Shown piece by piece: positions 55,915-64,000 of a stretch of 64,000 bases of DNA. The notes under the pieces were generated by a model, which ran no database searches, was not told the DNA's origin, and was given only the letters and a program-made list of their open reading frames with translations. The DNA is from Xenococcaceae cyanobacterium MO_188.B32 (GTDB lineage Bacteria; Cyanobacteriota; Cyanobacteriia; Cyanobacteriales; Xenococcaceae). A program made the translations under genes and the position numbers. Each line of letters begins with the position of its first letter. The stretch's first letter is position 1. The stretch is taken from NCBI GenBank assembly GCA_030065635.1, contig JASJDJ010000001.1:26001-90000 (forward strand), written 5' to 3'.

Positions 55915-57171
55915 TTATGCATAGGTATACCCGTCTTTTTGATGGACACGTCTTAGTTTATTAACGTGAATATTTTTAGCCTTTTGACCAAAAATCGTAA
56001 AATTAAAGCTATTGGATTTAGAACGAGGATTAACCCGTCCTAAATTACCTCGAGCATCTAGAGCTAAATCTCCTGATTGCCAACCTTTAATCGGCTTGAG
56101 AGGATTGTATCTAATGGGATATCCATATTTATTTAAAGCTGCTTTTTGTCTGCCTCCATGTCCTTTACAAGTAATAATTAAAGGTTGATTAGCTAGAATT
56201 TCTAACTTATCCACTTGTCCTATACAAGCTGCATCATAAAAATGAGTTTTTTCTAAACCAAATCGACAGCGATTAAATTTAGTCTGTCCCCCAGTTCCCG
56301 TCAACACTGGCAAAACGGTTTCTTTTAAACTATTGAATAACTTCCATCTAGTAGTATTGATCGCAGCAGCATCGCGTAAGGTCTTTTTAGATTGCGCCAA
56401 AATAGCTTTAACTAAACTAGGTTTTTTAGCTAAAAATTCCTCAATGGATTTACTTCCTTTTCTTTGATTACACTTTTGACAAGCTAAACACAAGTTACTC
56501 AGTCTGCTACTTCCGTTAAGTGCTTTTGGGACAATATGCTCAACTTGTAAAGGCACATTTTTAGATGAACAATAAGTACATTTTCTTTTCCACTTCTCTA
56601 ATAGATACTCTCTAATCTCATAACCAAGTAACTCACCTTGCTGATACTCAACTCCTGATATTTCAGGATTTTCTAGCTTTTGAGTGTCAAACCGCACTAA
56701 TTCAACAGCAATCGATTGAATAGGTGCAAATTTAATTAATCTTTTCCCCCAAGTCATAGTAGTTAAGACTCTATGCATCAAGCTTGGAGCCAACCATCCT
56801 TTTGGTCGTGTACGATTAAGAAATCTTGGCTTTCTATACCTGAGTCTACTTCGCCTTAAGCGACGGCTAGCACGACGAGAATCAAGTTTTTTCTCGATCG
56901 ATGAACCACGATGATTAAGTTCAGCTACCCAAATAACTTTATTGTCTTGGACTAAGGCCATCCCTGTAGTCTTAGAACCAGGATCGATTTTTAACTCAAT
57001 TTTGGTTTGATTACTGGGGGGACATTCCTTTTTCAGAATGATGGTAAACGGAAATCGTCTATAAACCGCAGCCTTACCAGAATTCAAAAGTTTTTTAGCT
57101 CTTGAGGGCTTACAGGGTGTTAGAGGTCGTTTTTTAGCATCTACCACTAAAACATAATTGGGTTTAATCAT
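55915..57171 (-). CDS. iscB: IscB RNA-guided nuclease (ancestor of Cas9)
   Basis: 418 residues, full length. Residues 1-48 form the PLMP domain (VLVVDAKKRPLTPCKPSRAK). RuvC-I Asp63 is in LKIDPGSKTTG; an Arg-rich bridge helix covers about 95-121; RuvC-II Glu157 is in SIAVELVRFD; the HNH at 198-240 has two CxxC pairs (CTYC, CQKC) with His212 in VEHIVPK; RuvC-III is HFYDAACIG (His310, Asp313). The C-terminus (GRVNPRSKSNSFNFTI) fits the target-recognition region. All catalytic residues are intact. The HEARO RNA gene lies just upstream; no tnpA accompanies it. Confidence 0.95.
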   Translation of the reverse strand: MIKPNYVLVVDAKKRPLTPCKPSRAKKLLNSGKAAVYRRFPFTIILKKECPPSNQTKIELKIDPGSKTTGMALVQDNKVIWVAELNHRGSSIEKKLDSRRASRRLRRSRLRYRKPRFLNRTRPKGWLAPSLMHRVLTTMTWGKRLIKFAPIQSIAVELVRFDTQKLENPEISGVEYQQGELLGYEIREYLLEKWKRKCTYCSSKNVPLQVEHIVPKALNGSSRLSNLCLACQKCNQRKGSKSIEEFLAKKPSLVKAILAQSKKTLRDAAAINTTRWKLFNSLKETVLPVLTGTGGQTKFNRCRFGLEKTHFYDAACIGQVDKLEILANQPLIITCKGHGGRQKAALNKYGYPIRYNPLKPIKGWQSGDLALDARGNLGRVNPRSKSNSFNFTIFGQKAKNIHVNKLRRVHQKDGYTYA

Positions 57172-57430
57172 AGTTTTGATTAGTTCCTAAATATTAGGTA
57201 AAGTGTGCTTCGAGAATCTTAATTAAGCTTGTCATGCTAAGAACACGCTTAGCTATAAACCTTTTTACCCGTTCCTTAATTCTTAACGACAGAGCGATGG
57301 ACTAGCGTTCATCCAAAGGTGTCATGACTTAACTAAGGGAGATTCTAAAAATAGAATCTGACTCTGCAACCTATGACAAAAAACAGTCCTAGTTATGACT
57401 AGGTTTGTTTAGGTTTTTCATAGGTGACCA
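57172..57430 (-). ncRNA. HEARO / omega RNA of IscB
   Basis: About 250 nt directly upstream of iscB on its strand, where the HEARO RNA is always encoded. Visible stems: outer CCTATGA/TCATAGG (57370-57376 with 57418-57424), inner CCTAG/CTAGG hairpin (57388-57403), and a perfect 8-bp hairpin AGATTCTA/TAGAATCT (57340-57359). Strings such as AACGCTAGTCCATCGCTCTG recall the conserved core of the family. By the known IscB design the 5' end continues into the flanking DNA as the guide, which here means the rcp1-like 3' end. Exact ends are not determined. Confidence 0.85.
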
Positions 57431-57432
57431 TT

Positions 57433-57879
57433 TTAGTCGGAAGGCAGAGTGACAGTAGCCAGCCAAAACTCTTCAATACGCTTGACAATAGTAAAAAGCT
57501 GACTGAGATTACGAGATTTAGTGATAAAACAATTAGCATTTAGATCGTAGCTTTGTTGAACATCATCTTCATTTCTGGAAGTAGTTAACACAATTACAGG
57601 AATGCGCTTTAAATTGTTGTCAGACTTGATTTCTGCTAGCACCTCACGACCATCTTTTTTGGGCAAGTTTAAATCTAAGATAATCAAATCTGGGCGCATA
57701 GCATCCGCATAAGGTTCTTCTTGGCGTAGATAGCTCATAGCCTCTACCCCATTTCTAACCGTCACCAATTGATAGTCTATGGAGCTATTTTTTAAAGCCT
57801 CTTCAATTAGACGTATATCAGCTTTGTTGTCCTCCACTAAAAAAACTATTTTTGGCTTTTCGTCCATTTCTATGGTCAC
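57433..57879 (-). CDS. rcp1: Phytochrome response regulator (Rcp1-like)
   Basis: 148 residues, a single receiver domain with no output. Acidic pocket VFLVEDNKADIRLIEEAL, phospho-acceptor Asp69 in LIILDLNLPKKDGREV, Thr/Ser in VLTTSRNEDD, Lys in NCFITKSRNLSQLF, and the family ending EEFWLATVTLPSD. It overlaps the end of the phytochrome gene by about 60 bp (an alternative ATG is at 57867), so translation is coupled. It receives phosphate from the Cph1-like kinase. Its stop lies at the edge of the HEARO RNA gene. Confidence 0.95.
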   Translation of the reverse strand: MTIEMDEKPKIVFLVEDNKADIRLIEEALKNSSIDYQLVTVRNGVEAMSYLRQEEPYADAMRPDLIILDLNLPKKDGREVLAEIKSDNNLKRIPVIVLTTSRNEDDVQQSYDLNANCFITKSRNLSQLFTIVKRIEEFWLATVTLPSD

Positions 57880-60142
57880 GCTTACTTCCTCCGACAGGGA
57901 TCGTAAAGTAGAATGTTGCTCCCTTACCTAATTCTGACTCTACCCATATTTTGCCTCGATGACACTCAACAATTTTTTTACAAATTGCTAAACCCATTCC
58001 CGTTCCTGGATACTCGTCCCGTGTATGCAGGCGTTGGAAAATAACAAAAATGCGATCGCTAAACTGAGGTTCGATACCAATGCCATTATCTTTAACTGAA
58101 AAAAGCCACTCATCTTCCAAACGCTCTGCCTTAATCTGAATTTCTGGGGGTTGTTCGCTATGGAATTTGATCGCATTACCAATCAGGTTCTGGAACAATT
58201 GCATTAGCTGAGTTTTGTCAGCCATGACTGTAGGCAGCGCGCCGTAAGTAACTACTGCTTTAGTTTGATTAATCCGTCTTCCCAAATTAGTCAAGGCTTG
58301 TTTGAGAGCAGTTTCTACTTCAGTTAGTTCAAATTGACTATCTTGTAAATCTACCTTAGAGTAAGCCAAAACGTCATCAATCAAATTTTGCATTAGGCTT
58401 ACTCCCTCTACGGCAAAACCAATAAAATCTTTGGCATCTTCATCCAGACTTTCACCGTAGCGCATCTCTAGTAATTGTACGTAGTTCGATACGTGATTGA
58501 GAGGCTCTTGTAAATCGTGAGAAGCAACATAGGCAAATCTTTTTAATTCCGCGTTAGAACGTTCTAAATCCTGTGCTAGTAAAGCTAATTCATCTGCCTG
58601 ACGGAGGACAATATTAACGATCGCTTTTCTCAATTCCAGAACAGCATTGACTTCCACTTGTTTCCAGGGCAAAGAGGTCAAACGTACTGTTTCTTTCCAC
58701 TGCTCGAAAGATTTGCGAGGAGATAAACGCAAATTACCTTGAGAGTGGCTTGTTTCATAAGCTTGATTGGGATCTCCACCCCAGTTAACTGTTTGAATTA
58801 CTTCTGGCCTAAACCACAATACATAATTTCTTCGGGAGATAGGAATAGCCAACAATCCACTAGCAACATTTTTATACTTATCAGCGTCGGGATAAAGCCG
58901 TGCTAGAGAATCGGTAACAAAAATTTCCTCGTTAACATTTTTATTGAGCCATTGAACTAACAGATTTAGTTCTTCTTCTTGGGGAGTTTCGCCGATCGAA
59001 GTCCAGACACCATTAAAACATATTGCTGCTCCTCGAGCATTAGTTAAATCCAGCAGATTGGGTTCATTTCGAGTCAACCCATCGACAAAGTTACTGGATT
59101 GAGCCATGTAATCGAGTAATTGCGAGCGAATATAAGTCAGTTTCATGCGGTAGTCATAGTCTTCCGTTTCTTCTCGATTAGAAATTTCGGCGAATATTAC
59201 TCTTCCTAAGAATTCACAGGCTTTACGTAATTCATAGGAAATGTGTTTGGGTGTTTGATGGTGACAGGCAATTAATCCCCAGAGTTTTCCTTCTTCAATC
59301 AGGGAGATAGTCAGGGATGCACCCACACCCATATTGTGGAGATATTCTAGGTGACAGGGAGAAGCACTTCTGAGAATTGAAAAAGTGAGATCGAGAGGAC
59401 GGTTATTTAAGGGATTGTGGCAGGGAAATAACTCGACAGGTTGAGCCTGAGCATCGGGAATCAGTCTAATCCAATTAGAACTAAACAGTTTTCTGGCTGG
59501 TTGAGGAATATCCGATTCTGGATAGTGTAAATCGAGATAAGATTCTAAATGTTCTAGTTTTTCTTCCGCGATTACTGCTCCATGACCATCTTTGTCAAAT
59601 TTATATAGCATTACGCGATCGAATCCCGTTACTTTACGTACTTCTCTAACAATAATTTGACAAAAGTCGCGCAAATTGCCAGTTTCTTGTAATTGATTAA
59701 TAGATGCCCGTGCCAGATGATAAAAACTCAAGAAAGGAATGTTTTCTTGAGAAATAGTGGGTTCTAATTCTAAAATTAATAATCCCTGAGAATTACGATG
59801 GAAAACGCCATCAAAAATAGCATAATCATCTCCCTCTTTTCTGATCCAAATTTTAGTCGGATTAATAAAATCTAGGTTATCGCGAGAGAGTCCCCCTTGA
59901 ATTTTTTCAAACTGAAAAGGATCGAGCAAGTCTTCTAAACTTTGTTCGATTATATTTTCTGGCTCGATTCCAAAAACGGCATAGGTATTAGTACTAGCTT
60001 GAACTATTTTTAGTTCTGGCTCTTGCAACACCAAAACTACCCCATGAGGCTGAATTTGTCCGGAAGTATGAATTGTATCTCGGTATAGATTAGTTAGATC
60101 GATATTTGTATTTGCCAGTTGTGTGGTTATTTCTGTCATCAT
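57818..60142 (-). CDS. cph1: Cph1-like phytochrome histidine kinase
   Basis: 774 residues. PAS (SGQIQPHGVVLVLQEPELKI), GAF with YPESDIPQPAR (Asp211) and the bilin-attachment Cys263-His264 in RSASPCHLEYLHNMGVGASL, PHY with the tongue motif VLWFRPE, then HisKA His542 in FAYVASHDLQEPLNHV and HATPase (NLIGNAIKFH, GTGMGLAICKKIVECHRGKI). Cys in the GAF domain indicates covalent phycocyanobilin, so red/far-red photoswitching is expected. AAGGAG lies before the ATG pair (60142, 60139). The C-terminus overlaps rcp1. Confidence 0.97.
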   Translation of the reverse strand: MMTEITTQLANTNIDLTNLYRDTIHTSGQIQPHGVVLVLQEPELKIVQASTNTYAVFGIEPENIIEQSLEDLLDPFQFEKIQGGLSRDNLDFINPTKIWIRKEGDDYAIFDGVFHRNSQGLLILELEPTISQENIPFLSFYHLARASINQLQETGNLRDFCQIIVREVRKVTGFDRVMLYKFDKDGHGAVIAEEKLEHLESYLDLHYPESDIPQPARKLFSSNWIRLIPDAQAQPVELFPCHNPLNNRPLDLTFSILRSASPCHLEYLHNMGVGASLTISLIEEGKLWGLIACHHQTPKHISYELRKACEFLGRVIFAEISNREETEDYDYRMKLTYIRSQLLDYMAQSSNFVDGLTRNEPNLLDLTNARGAAICFNGVWTSIGETPQEEELNLLVQWLNKNVNEEIFVTDSLARLYPDADKYKNVASGLLAIPISRRNYVLWFRPEVIQTVNWGGDPNQAYETSHSQGNLRLSPRKSFEQWKETVRLTSLPWKQVEVNAVLELRKAIVNIVLRQADELALLAQDLERSNAELKRFAYVASHDLQEPLNHVSNYVQLLEMRYGESLDEDAKDFIGFAVEGVSLMQNLIDDVLAYSKVDLQDSQFELTEVETALKQALTNLGRRINQTKAVVTYGALPTVMADKTQLMQLFQNLIGNAIKFHSEQPPEIQIKAERLEDEWLFSVKDNGIGIEPQFSDRIFVIFQRLHTRDEYPGTGMGLAICKKIVECHRGKIWVESELGKGATFYFTIPVGGSKRDHRNGRKAKNSFFSGGQQS

Positions 60143-60619
60143 CTATCTCCTTTGCTTTAATCTTTTGATGCTATGTAAGATAAAATTAATTAAATTTAAA
60201 AATCATACCCTCGTAAGCTAATTCCGACCGCCATAACCTAATTACCTGTTTTTTTACTTGACTTAATAATGCTCGGGCGATATTTCTAATCTGTTCTCTT
60301 TCTATACTGTTAATCAATGTGGAGAGTGTTTTAATTGGATATTTATGAGTATTTTTAATCAATAATCGAGGTAATTATCTGTAGGCATCATCATTCAGAT
60401 TAGGTAATTAGAGGCTGATATTTCGCTCGGCTCAAAGTTATGATGTAATTCTTAACGATTAAACACATCTTTTCGCGTTTGTTTGTATCTCCACATTGGT
60501 AATCACATTATCCGCAGAATAACCATCAGGAGAAAACTAGGTTAAATGAGTCTATTTGGTATTTAATAAAAAAAGCCATGTAAACTTAGCTTTATTAGTA
60601 CAGTAATTGAGGATAGAGG
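60143..60619. other. Intergenic region between cph1 and gcvH
   Basis: 477 bp between divergent genes. It holds both promoters and a weak small open frame on the minus strand (60186-60362). I looked for a glycine riboswitch before gcvH and did not see its conserved core. Confidence 0.5.
60186..60362 (-). CDS. Possible small protein (TTG start)
   Basis: 58 codons from TTG at 60362 to TAA at 60186. It reads LIKNTHKYPIKTLSTLINSI, then EREQIRNIARALLSQVKKQV, then IRLWRSELAY. The composition is protein-like and helical, but there is no ATG start, no ribosome site and no family recognised. It lies downstream of nothing and upstream of the cph1 start in antisense-free DNA. Confidence 0.3.
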   Translation of the reverse strand: MIKNTHKYPIKTLSTLINSIEREQIRNIARALLSQVKKQVIRLWRSELAYEGMIFKFN

Positions 60620-61015
60620 ATGGAACTAGAATATCCTGAAGATTTAAAGTACCTAGATAGTCATGAATATGTTCGTCTAGATGGGGAAATTGCGACTATT
60701 GGGGTCAGTGCCTTTGCGATCGATCAATTAGGCGATATTGTGTTTCTCGAATTGCCAGAAGTAGGGGATGCAGTATCGGTAGGAGAAAACTTCGGTACGA
60801 TAGAATCGGTTAAAGCGGTTGAAGATTTATATCCTCCTGTTTCTGGGACGGTAATTGAAAGAAATGAAGAAATGATTGAATCTCCAGAATCGATCGCTGA
60901 AGACCCCTATGGCGAAGGTTGGTTAATTAAAGTAAGAGTGGACAATCCTGACGATGAACTAACCGATACTCTATCTGCTGCCGAATATCGCGCTCAGGTA
61001 GAAGGAGAAGAGTAG
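60620..61015 (+). CDS. gcvH: Glycine cleavage system H protein
   Basis: 131 residues. The lipoyl-carrying protein of the glycine decarboxylase complex, which in cyanobacteria works in photorespiratory glycolate metabolism. The lipoylation site Lys is in [16 protein letters not shown], with [20 protein letters not shown] and [16 protein letters not shown] lies seven bases before the ATG. No gcvT or gcvP is adjacent. Confidence 0.97.
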   Translation: MELEYPEDLKYLDSHEYVRLDGEIATIGVSAFAIDQLGDIVFLELPEVGDAVSVGENFGTIESVKAVEDLYPPVSGTVIERNEEMIESPESIAEDPYGEGWLIKVRVDNPDDELTDTLSAAEYRAQVEGEE

Positions 61016-61050
61016 ATCTCAGCCACTGAAATAATTTGGATATCTCAATT

Positions 61051-61308
61051 ATGGCAGATTCAATTATGTATCAAGAGGATGCATTTGTTGTTTTGGAAAC
61101 AGACCAGCCAGAACAATTTATGACTCCTCAAGAATTGCAACAAAAGCTTGAAGCGATTTTATCGTCTGGAGAAGTCGATATCCCTAGAGAATTAGAGAAA
61201 TTTGCTTCAATAAAAGAACAAGCTCGGCATTTAATGGAAAATTATTTTGAGTTAGATGTCGGTACGGGAAAATATTTACAGTGGTATGTAGTGCGACTGG
61301 AAAAGTAA
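61051..61308 (+). CDS. crr7: Chlororespiratory reduction protein 7 (CRR7) homologue
   Basis: 85 residues from the ATG at 61051 (a TTG at 61036 would add five). MADSIMYQEDAFVVLETDQP, then the ending LDVGTGKYLQWYVVRLEK, match CRR7. In plants CRR7 is needed for chloroplast NDH assembly; in cyanobacteria its role is inferred. It follows gcvH by 35 bp and may be co-transcribed. Confidence 0.8.
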   Translation: MADSIMYQEDAFVVLETDQPEQFMTPQELQQKLEAILSSGEVDIPRELEKFASIKEQARHLMENYFELDVGTGKYLQWYVVRLEK

Positions 61309-61400
61309 ATACTTGAGTTCGGAATTCGGAGAGACCGTCGATAGTCGCTGACGGGTAAAAAATTCGGAGTTGTCAACGAGAAAATTTGGGTGATTTGCAA

Positions 61401-63791
61401 ATGAACAGAAAACTCCGCCAAAGGATAAAATCATTTTTTTCTCGTAAGACTTTTTTCTCGATCGTTTTTCTAAGTATTTTTCTGTTATCTTGTTTATCCG
61501 CAGAAGGCATTCAACAACTAAGAGGAAAAATCCCTCCTAAACCTGAAAAGCCCGAGATTATCACCATTGAACCAGATAAAAATTTAAAGTTAACCACAAG
61601 CATCCCTGTAATTCCGTTTGTCGATGATACAGTTCCTCAAAAATGGTTGTATGCTAATTCCAGCAGTAAGTTCCAGGAATTTAGACCATTACCAGACGAT
61701 CGACTGGTTAAAAACAGCGTGCCAGACTTTACCGATGCTATTGATTTGAACGCCTTCGCCAAAGAAGAACAAGGTCATCGCTCTACTTTTTTTACTGTCA
61801 TCGCTTTTAAGCACCCCCAACTTTTGCGGGTTTGTTACGGTTTAACTGGCTCGAATATAACAGCGAATATGATGGTAGCCAAAAAACCTGTTAGGCATGG
61901 AGCCTTAATTCGAGTAAAATCAGGTTTGTATCCTATCGCGATCGAAGTCGATCGCGCCAAGCCAAAGGAGTTGGCTCGCCTAGCAACGCGCTTTACTAAA
62001 GTTACCGAACAAGAAGTTGAGGAAGTGTATCAATGGCGACTGGCACGTTGGCAAGAAACTATTAGTATGAGCCAAGAAAATGAAGATAAACTTTTAGCTT
62101 CAGTCAAATTTGACCCGACAACAATTCGTGGTCAAAAAGGGTTTTTTCGGGTTGGCAAAAGTGTCAATGGAAAATGGTGGTTTATAGATCCAGAAGACAA
62201 GGCTTTTTATCATAAAGGTTCTACAGGTTTAAATGTAGGAAAAAGTGGAGGTAGAAGAGCTAATTTACCCCCTGTTTCTGAAGAAACAGCTAAAAAATGG
62301 GTTGGCTATCTGAAAGCATGGGGCTTTAATGCTATGGGTGCTTGGACTACCCCCGAATTCTTTGATAAAAATATGCCTTTTACCGAAATTATTGAAACTT
62401 TTTTTGAAAAACCCTGGTTGAAAACCAAATTTCCTGATGTATGGGATTCTCAGTGGAGCGATAACATTGATGCTAAATGTAAACAGCTTTGTCAGCCTCT
62501 GAGAAATAACAAAATGTTGCTTGGTTATTTTCTAGATAACGAACGTGGGTTTATCGAAGTCCTCAAGCACAATGAAAAAATTATTGCTAATGCTCCTATC
62601 TATCAATCTAAGAAAGTTACCAACAAAAAGAAGTCCGAACTGCCTGAAGAACCAATTTTAAACACTGAAGGCATTGGTTTATTACAATTTTCTCTTTCCC
62701 AACCAGAAGATGTACCTGCTACAAAAAAAGCCTGGGAGTTCGTCTTGCAACGGCATAAATCTCTTGAAGGTCTGAGTAAAGCGTGGCAAATTGAGATAAA
62801 ATCCCCAGATTATTTTAAAAACCTGACAGCGCAGCGAAAATTACTAATTTCTCCCACTTATCTCCAAGATCAACACGATTTTGTCAAACTGTGGGTCGAA
62901 CAATACTATCAAGTTGTTAGTAGCAAAATCCACAAATACGACCCCAATCATCTTTTACTGGGTACTCGTTGGGGTGGAACTCCTGGTAATGCTGTATTGG
63001 CAGCAGAACGAAAATGGGCTGATGTAGTTTCTCAAAATAACTATCGAGCTAATTTCTACGAGCGTTTTGACGATCTATATCAGGAAGTTCAACGTCCTAT
63101 TCTGAATGGGGAAATAAATACCTGGTCTGGTCATTTTCTCTATGTACGTAATCCGATCGAACCACCAGGCGGATACGATCGAGCAACTCGACGTAGGCTT
63201 CGTGAAGAAGAGGCTCTAAACCGAATTTTTTCCCATCCAGGGGTGTTAGGTTATACCAAATATCGCTGGCATGGAGGTAAAGGTTTATTCTCGGAAAACA
63301 AACCAAACTGGGATATTGTTAATCCCCTCAGATGGGCTAACTCCCGTGCTGTATCCATTGCCACTGATTGGGATCGACCACCAGTCAAAACAACAGTTCC
63401 TCTCAATGGACAAATTTTTATGACGCTTCAGGGGGGAAAAGTTGCTGTTGAGGAATTAACTCCCGCACGGGAAGGCGATCGACCTAGTTTTAAACTAAAA
63501 GGAGAAGAACTAATTATCGGTCTGGTTTGTCGCCAAGGAGTTTGGGATAAAACAGTCTATAGTAACGAGCTTCGAGGCACAATACTTGATTCTCAAAGTG
63601 ATGGCGAAACAATTAAACTGAAGTTGCAGCTTAAGGAAAACCCTAACTTAGCTGATGCTGAATATACTCTGAACTTGACCAGAAATGATACTAAGTTAGA
63701 AGGAACATTCCAAGGTATATCCAACAATTACCCAGTAGAAGGAAGGGCAGTAGGCTATCTTCATCGTCCTGTTGCTACAGTCAGATATTAG
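61401..63791 (+). CDS. Secreted agarase-like glycoside hydrolase
   Basis: 796 residues from the ATG at 61401 (a TTG at 61386 is in frame). A basic N-terminus and hydrophobic leader (FFSIVFLSIFLLSC) form a signal peptide, possibly a lipoprotein with Cys in LLSC. A beta-sandwich-like region is followed from about residue 250 by a TIM-barrel module: GKWWFIDPEDKAFYHKGSTG, AWGFNAMGAWTTPEFF, LGYFLDNERGF (candidate acid/base Glu) and PILNGEINTWSG (candidate nucleophile Glu). The layout recalls GH50-type beta-agarases; substrate is uncertain. Confidence 0.78.
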   Translation: MNRKLRQRIKSFFSRKTFFSIVFLSIFLLSCLSAEGIQQLRGKIPPKPEKPEIITIEPDKNLKLTTSIPVIPFVDDTVPQKWLYANSSSKFQEFRPLPDDRLVKNSVPDFTDAIDLNAFAKEEQGHRSTFFTVIAFKHPQLLRVCYGLTGSNITANMMVAKKPVRHGALIRVKSGLYPIAIEVDRAKPKELARLATRFTKVTEQEVEEVYQWRLARWQETISMSQENEDKLLASVKFDPTTIRGQKGFFRVGKSVNGKWWFIDPEDKAFYHKGSTGLNVGKSGGRRANLPPVSEETAKKWVGYLKAWGFNAMGAWTTPEFFDKNMPFTEIIETFFEKPWLKTKFPDVWDSQWSDNIDAKCKQLCQPLRNNKMLLGYFLDNERGFIEVLKHNEKIIANAPIYQSKKVTNKKKSELPEEPILNTEGIGLLQFSLSQPEDVPATKKAWEFVLQRHKSLEGLSKAWQIEIKSPDYFKNLTAQRKLLISPTYLQDQHDFVKLWVEQYYQVVSSKIHKYDPNHLLLGTRWGGTPGNAVLAAERKWADVVSQNNYRANFYERFDDLYQEVQRPILNGEINTWSGHFLYVRNPIEPPGGYDRATRRRLREEEALNRIFSHPGVLGYTKYRWHGGKGLFSENKPNWDIVNPLRWANSRAVSIATDWDRPPVKTTVPLNGQIFMTLQGGKVAVEELTPAREGDRPSFKLKGEELIIGLVCRQGVWDKTVYSNELRGTILDSQSDGETIKLKLQLKENPNLADAEYTLNLTRNDTKLEGTFQGISNNYPVEGRAVGYLHRPVATVRY

Positions 63792-64000
63792 ACTTCTGCT
63801 TAAGAAGAGTAAATATAGAATGTTCGCTCCATAAGAGTTAGGCACTAATTGGTTCTACACAAATAGTTAGGGTTTGCTGAAAAAGTAAGCGAGAAAATTC
63901 ACAAAAATCGGCTTGGTTAAAAGATAAGTTTTTTTGTTAATAAACATACCTGATTATCAGCTTTAATAATAGAATTAGGGAAAATAAAGCCTAATTTATA
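63792..64000. other. Window end, possible insertion-sequence edge
   Basis: 209 bp with no gene. AGGGTTTGCTGAAAAAGTAA near 63868 resembles the terminal inverted repeat I associate with IS5/IS4-type elements of cyanobacteria; the element itself would continue beyond the window. Recognition is from memory and weak. Confidence 0.3.

Noticed and set aside
55776..55964. 62-codon + strand frame starting MYKTDVKS
   Set aside because: It runs over CATCTTCCT tandem repeats and the antisense of the iscB end.
60360..60619. Glycine riboswitch upstream of gcvH
   Set aside because: The conserved paired aptamer core was not found; GGAGAG alone near 60320 is not enough.

Overview
The window is cyanobacterial chromosome. 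AT-rich coding DNA is peppered with the cyanobacterial HIP1 octamer GCGATCGC. The gene set is a cyanobacterial one: a PCB-type phytochrome with its Rcp partner, a group 1 sigma factor with a cyanobacterial N-terminus, CRR7, DUF4327, a GUN4-kinase, ABC1 kinases, CIA30 and many FHA/PP2C/zinc-ribbon signalling proteins. Short tandem and palindromic repeats lie between genes, also typical of the phylum. I cannot name the genus; a Pleurocapsales-like or other large unicellular cyanobacterium is only a guess.

Layout. 1-12.6 kb is mostly housekeeping: a partial GUN4-kinase, a SUI1 factor, a CIA30/NAD-binding protein, trpB, a short RNase D, proA, a PEP synthase and uvrC. 12.6-18.2 kb is accessory: a small pentapeptide protein, a VapBC toxin-antitoxin pair, a truncated coiled-coil protein, GC-rich repeats, recJ, and remnants of an IS605-type transposon. 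18.5-31.3 kb carries a metallophosphoesterase, an ABC1 kinase, a subtilase with an altered catalytic triad, a PP2C phosphatase/FHA-kinase pair, an SDR, a VOC protein, a methyltransferase and a WD40 protein. 31.4-37.5 kb holds small proteins, a gene remnant, a NERD-helicase with a pentapeptide tail, a histidine kinase and DciA. 37.8-42.0 kb has menB, rlmN and sigA. 42.6-46.5 kb is an ECF-type Ni/Co importer preceded by a lipoprotein. 46.6-54.4 kb has pyrD, a chimeric gene relic, valS and an O-antigen-ligase-like membrane protein. 54.5-60.2 kb is a light-signalling cluster (phytochrome, Rcp1-type regulator, receiver-kinase) interrupted by an intact-looking IscB RNA-guided nuclease with its upstream HEARO/omega RNA. 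60.6-63.8 kb has gcvH, a CRR7 homologue and a secreted agarase-like glycoside hydrolase.

The most interesting system is the IscB-HEARO unit at 55.9-57.4 kb. All RuvC and HNH catalytic residues are present, and the RNA gene abuts the 3' end of the rcp1-like gene. The guide encoded at this locus is therefore predicted to derive from the rcp1 3' end. Other points of interest are a TnpB right-end hairpin facing away from its neighbouring tnpB remnant, a WD40 gene whose only well-placed start appears to be ATT, a Glu-for-Asp subtilase, an in-frame repeat insertion in a histidine kinase, and a sulfotransferase/hydrolase junction relic.
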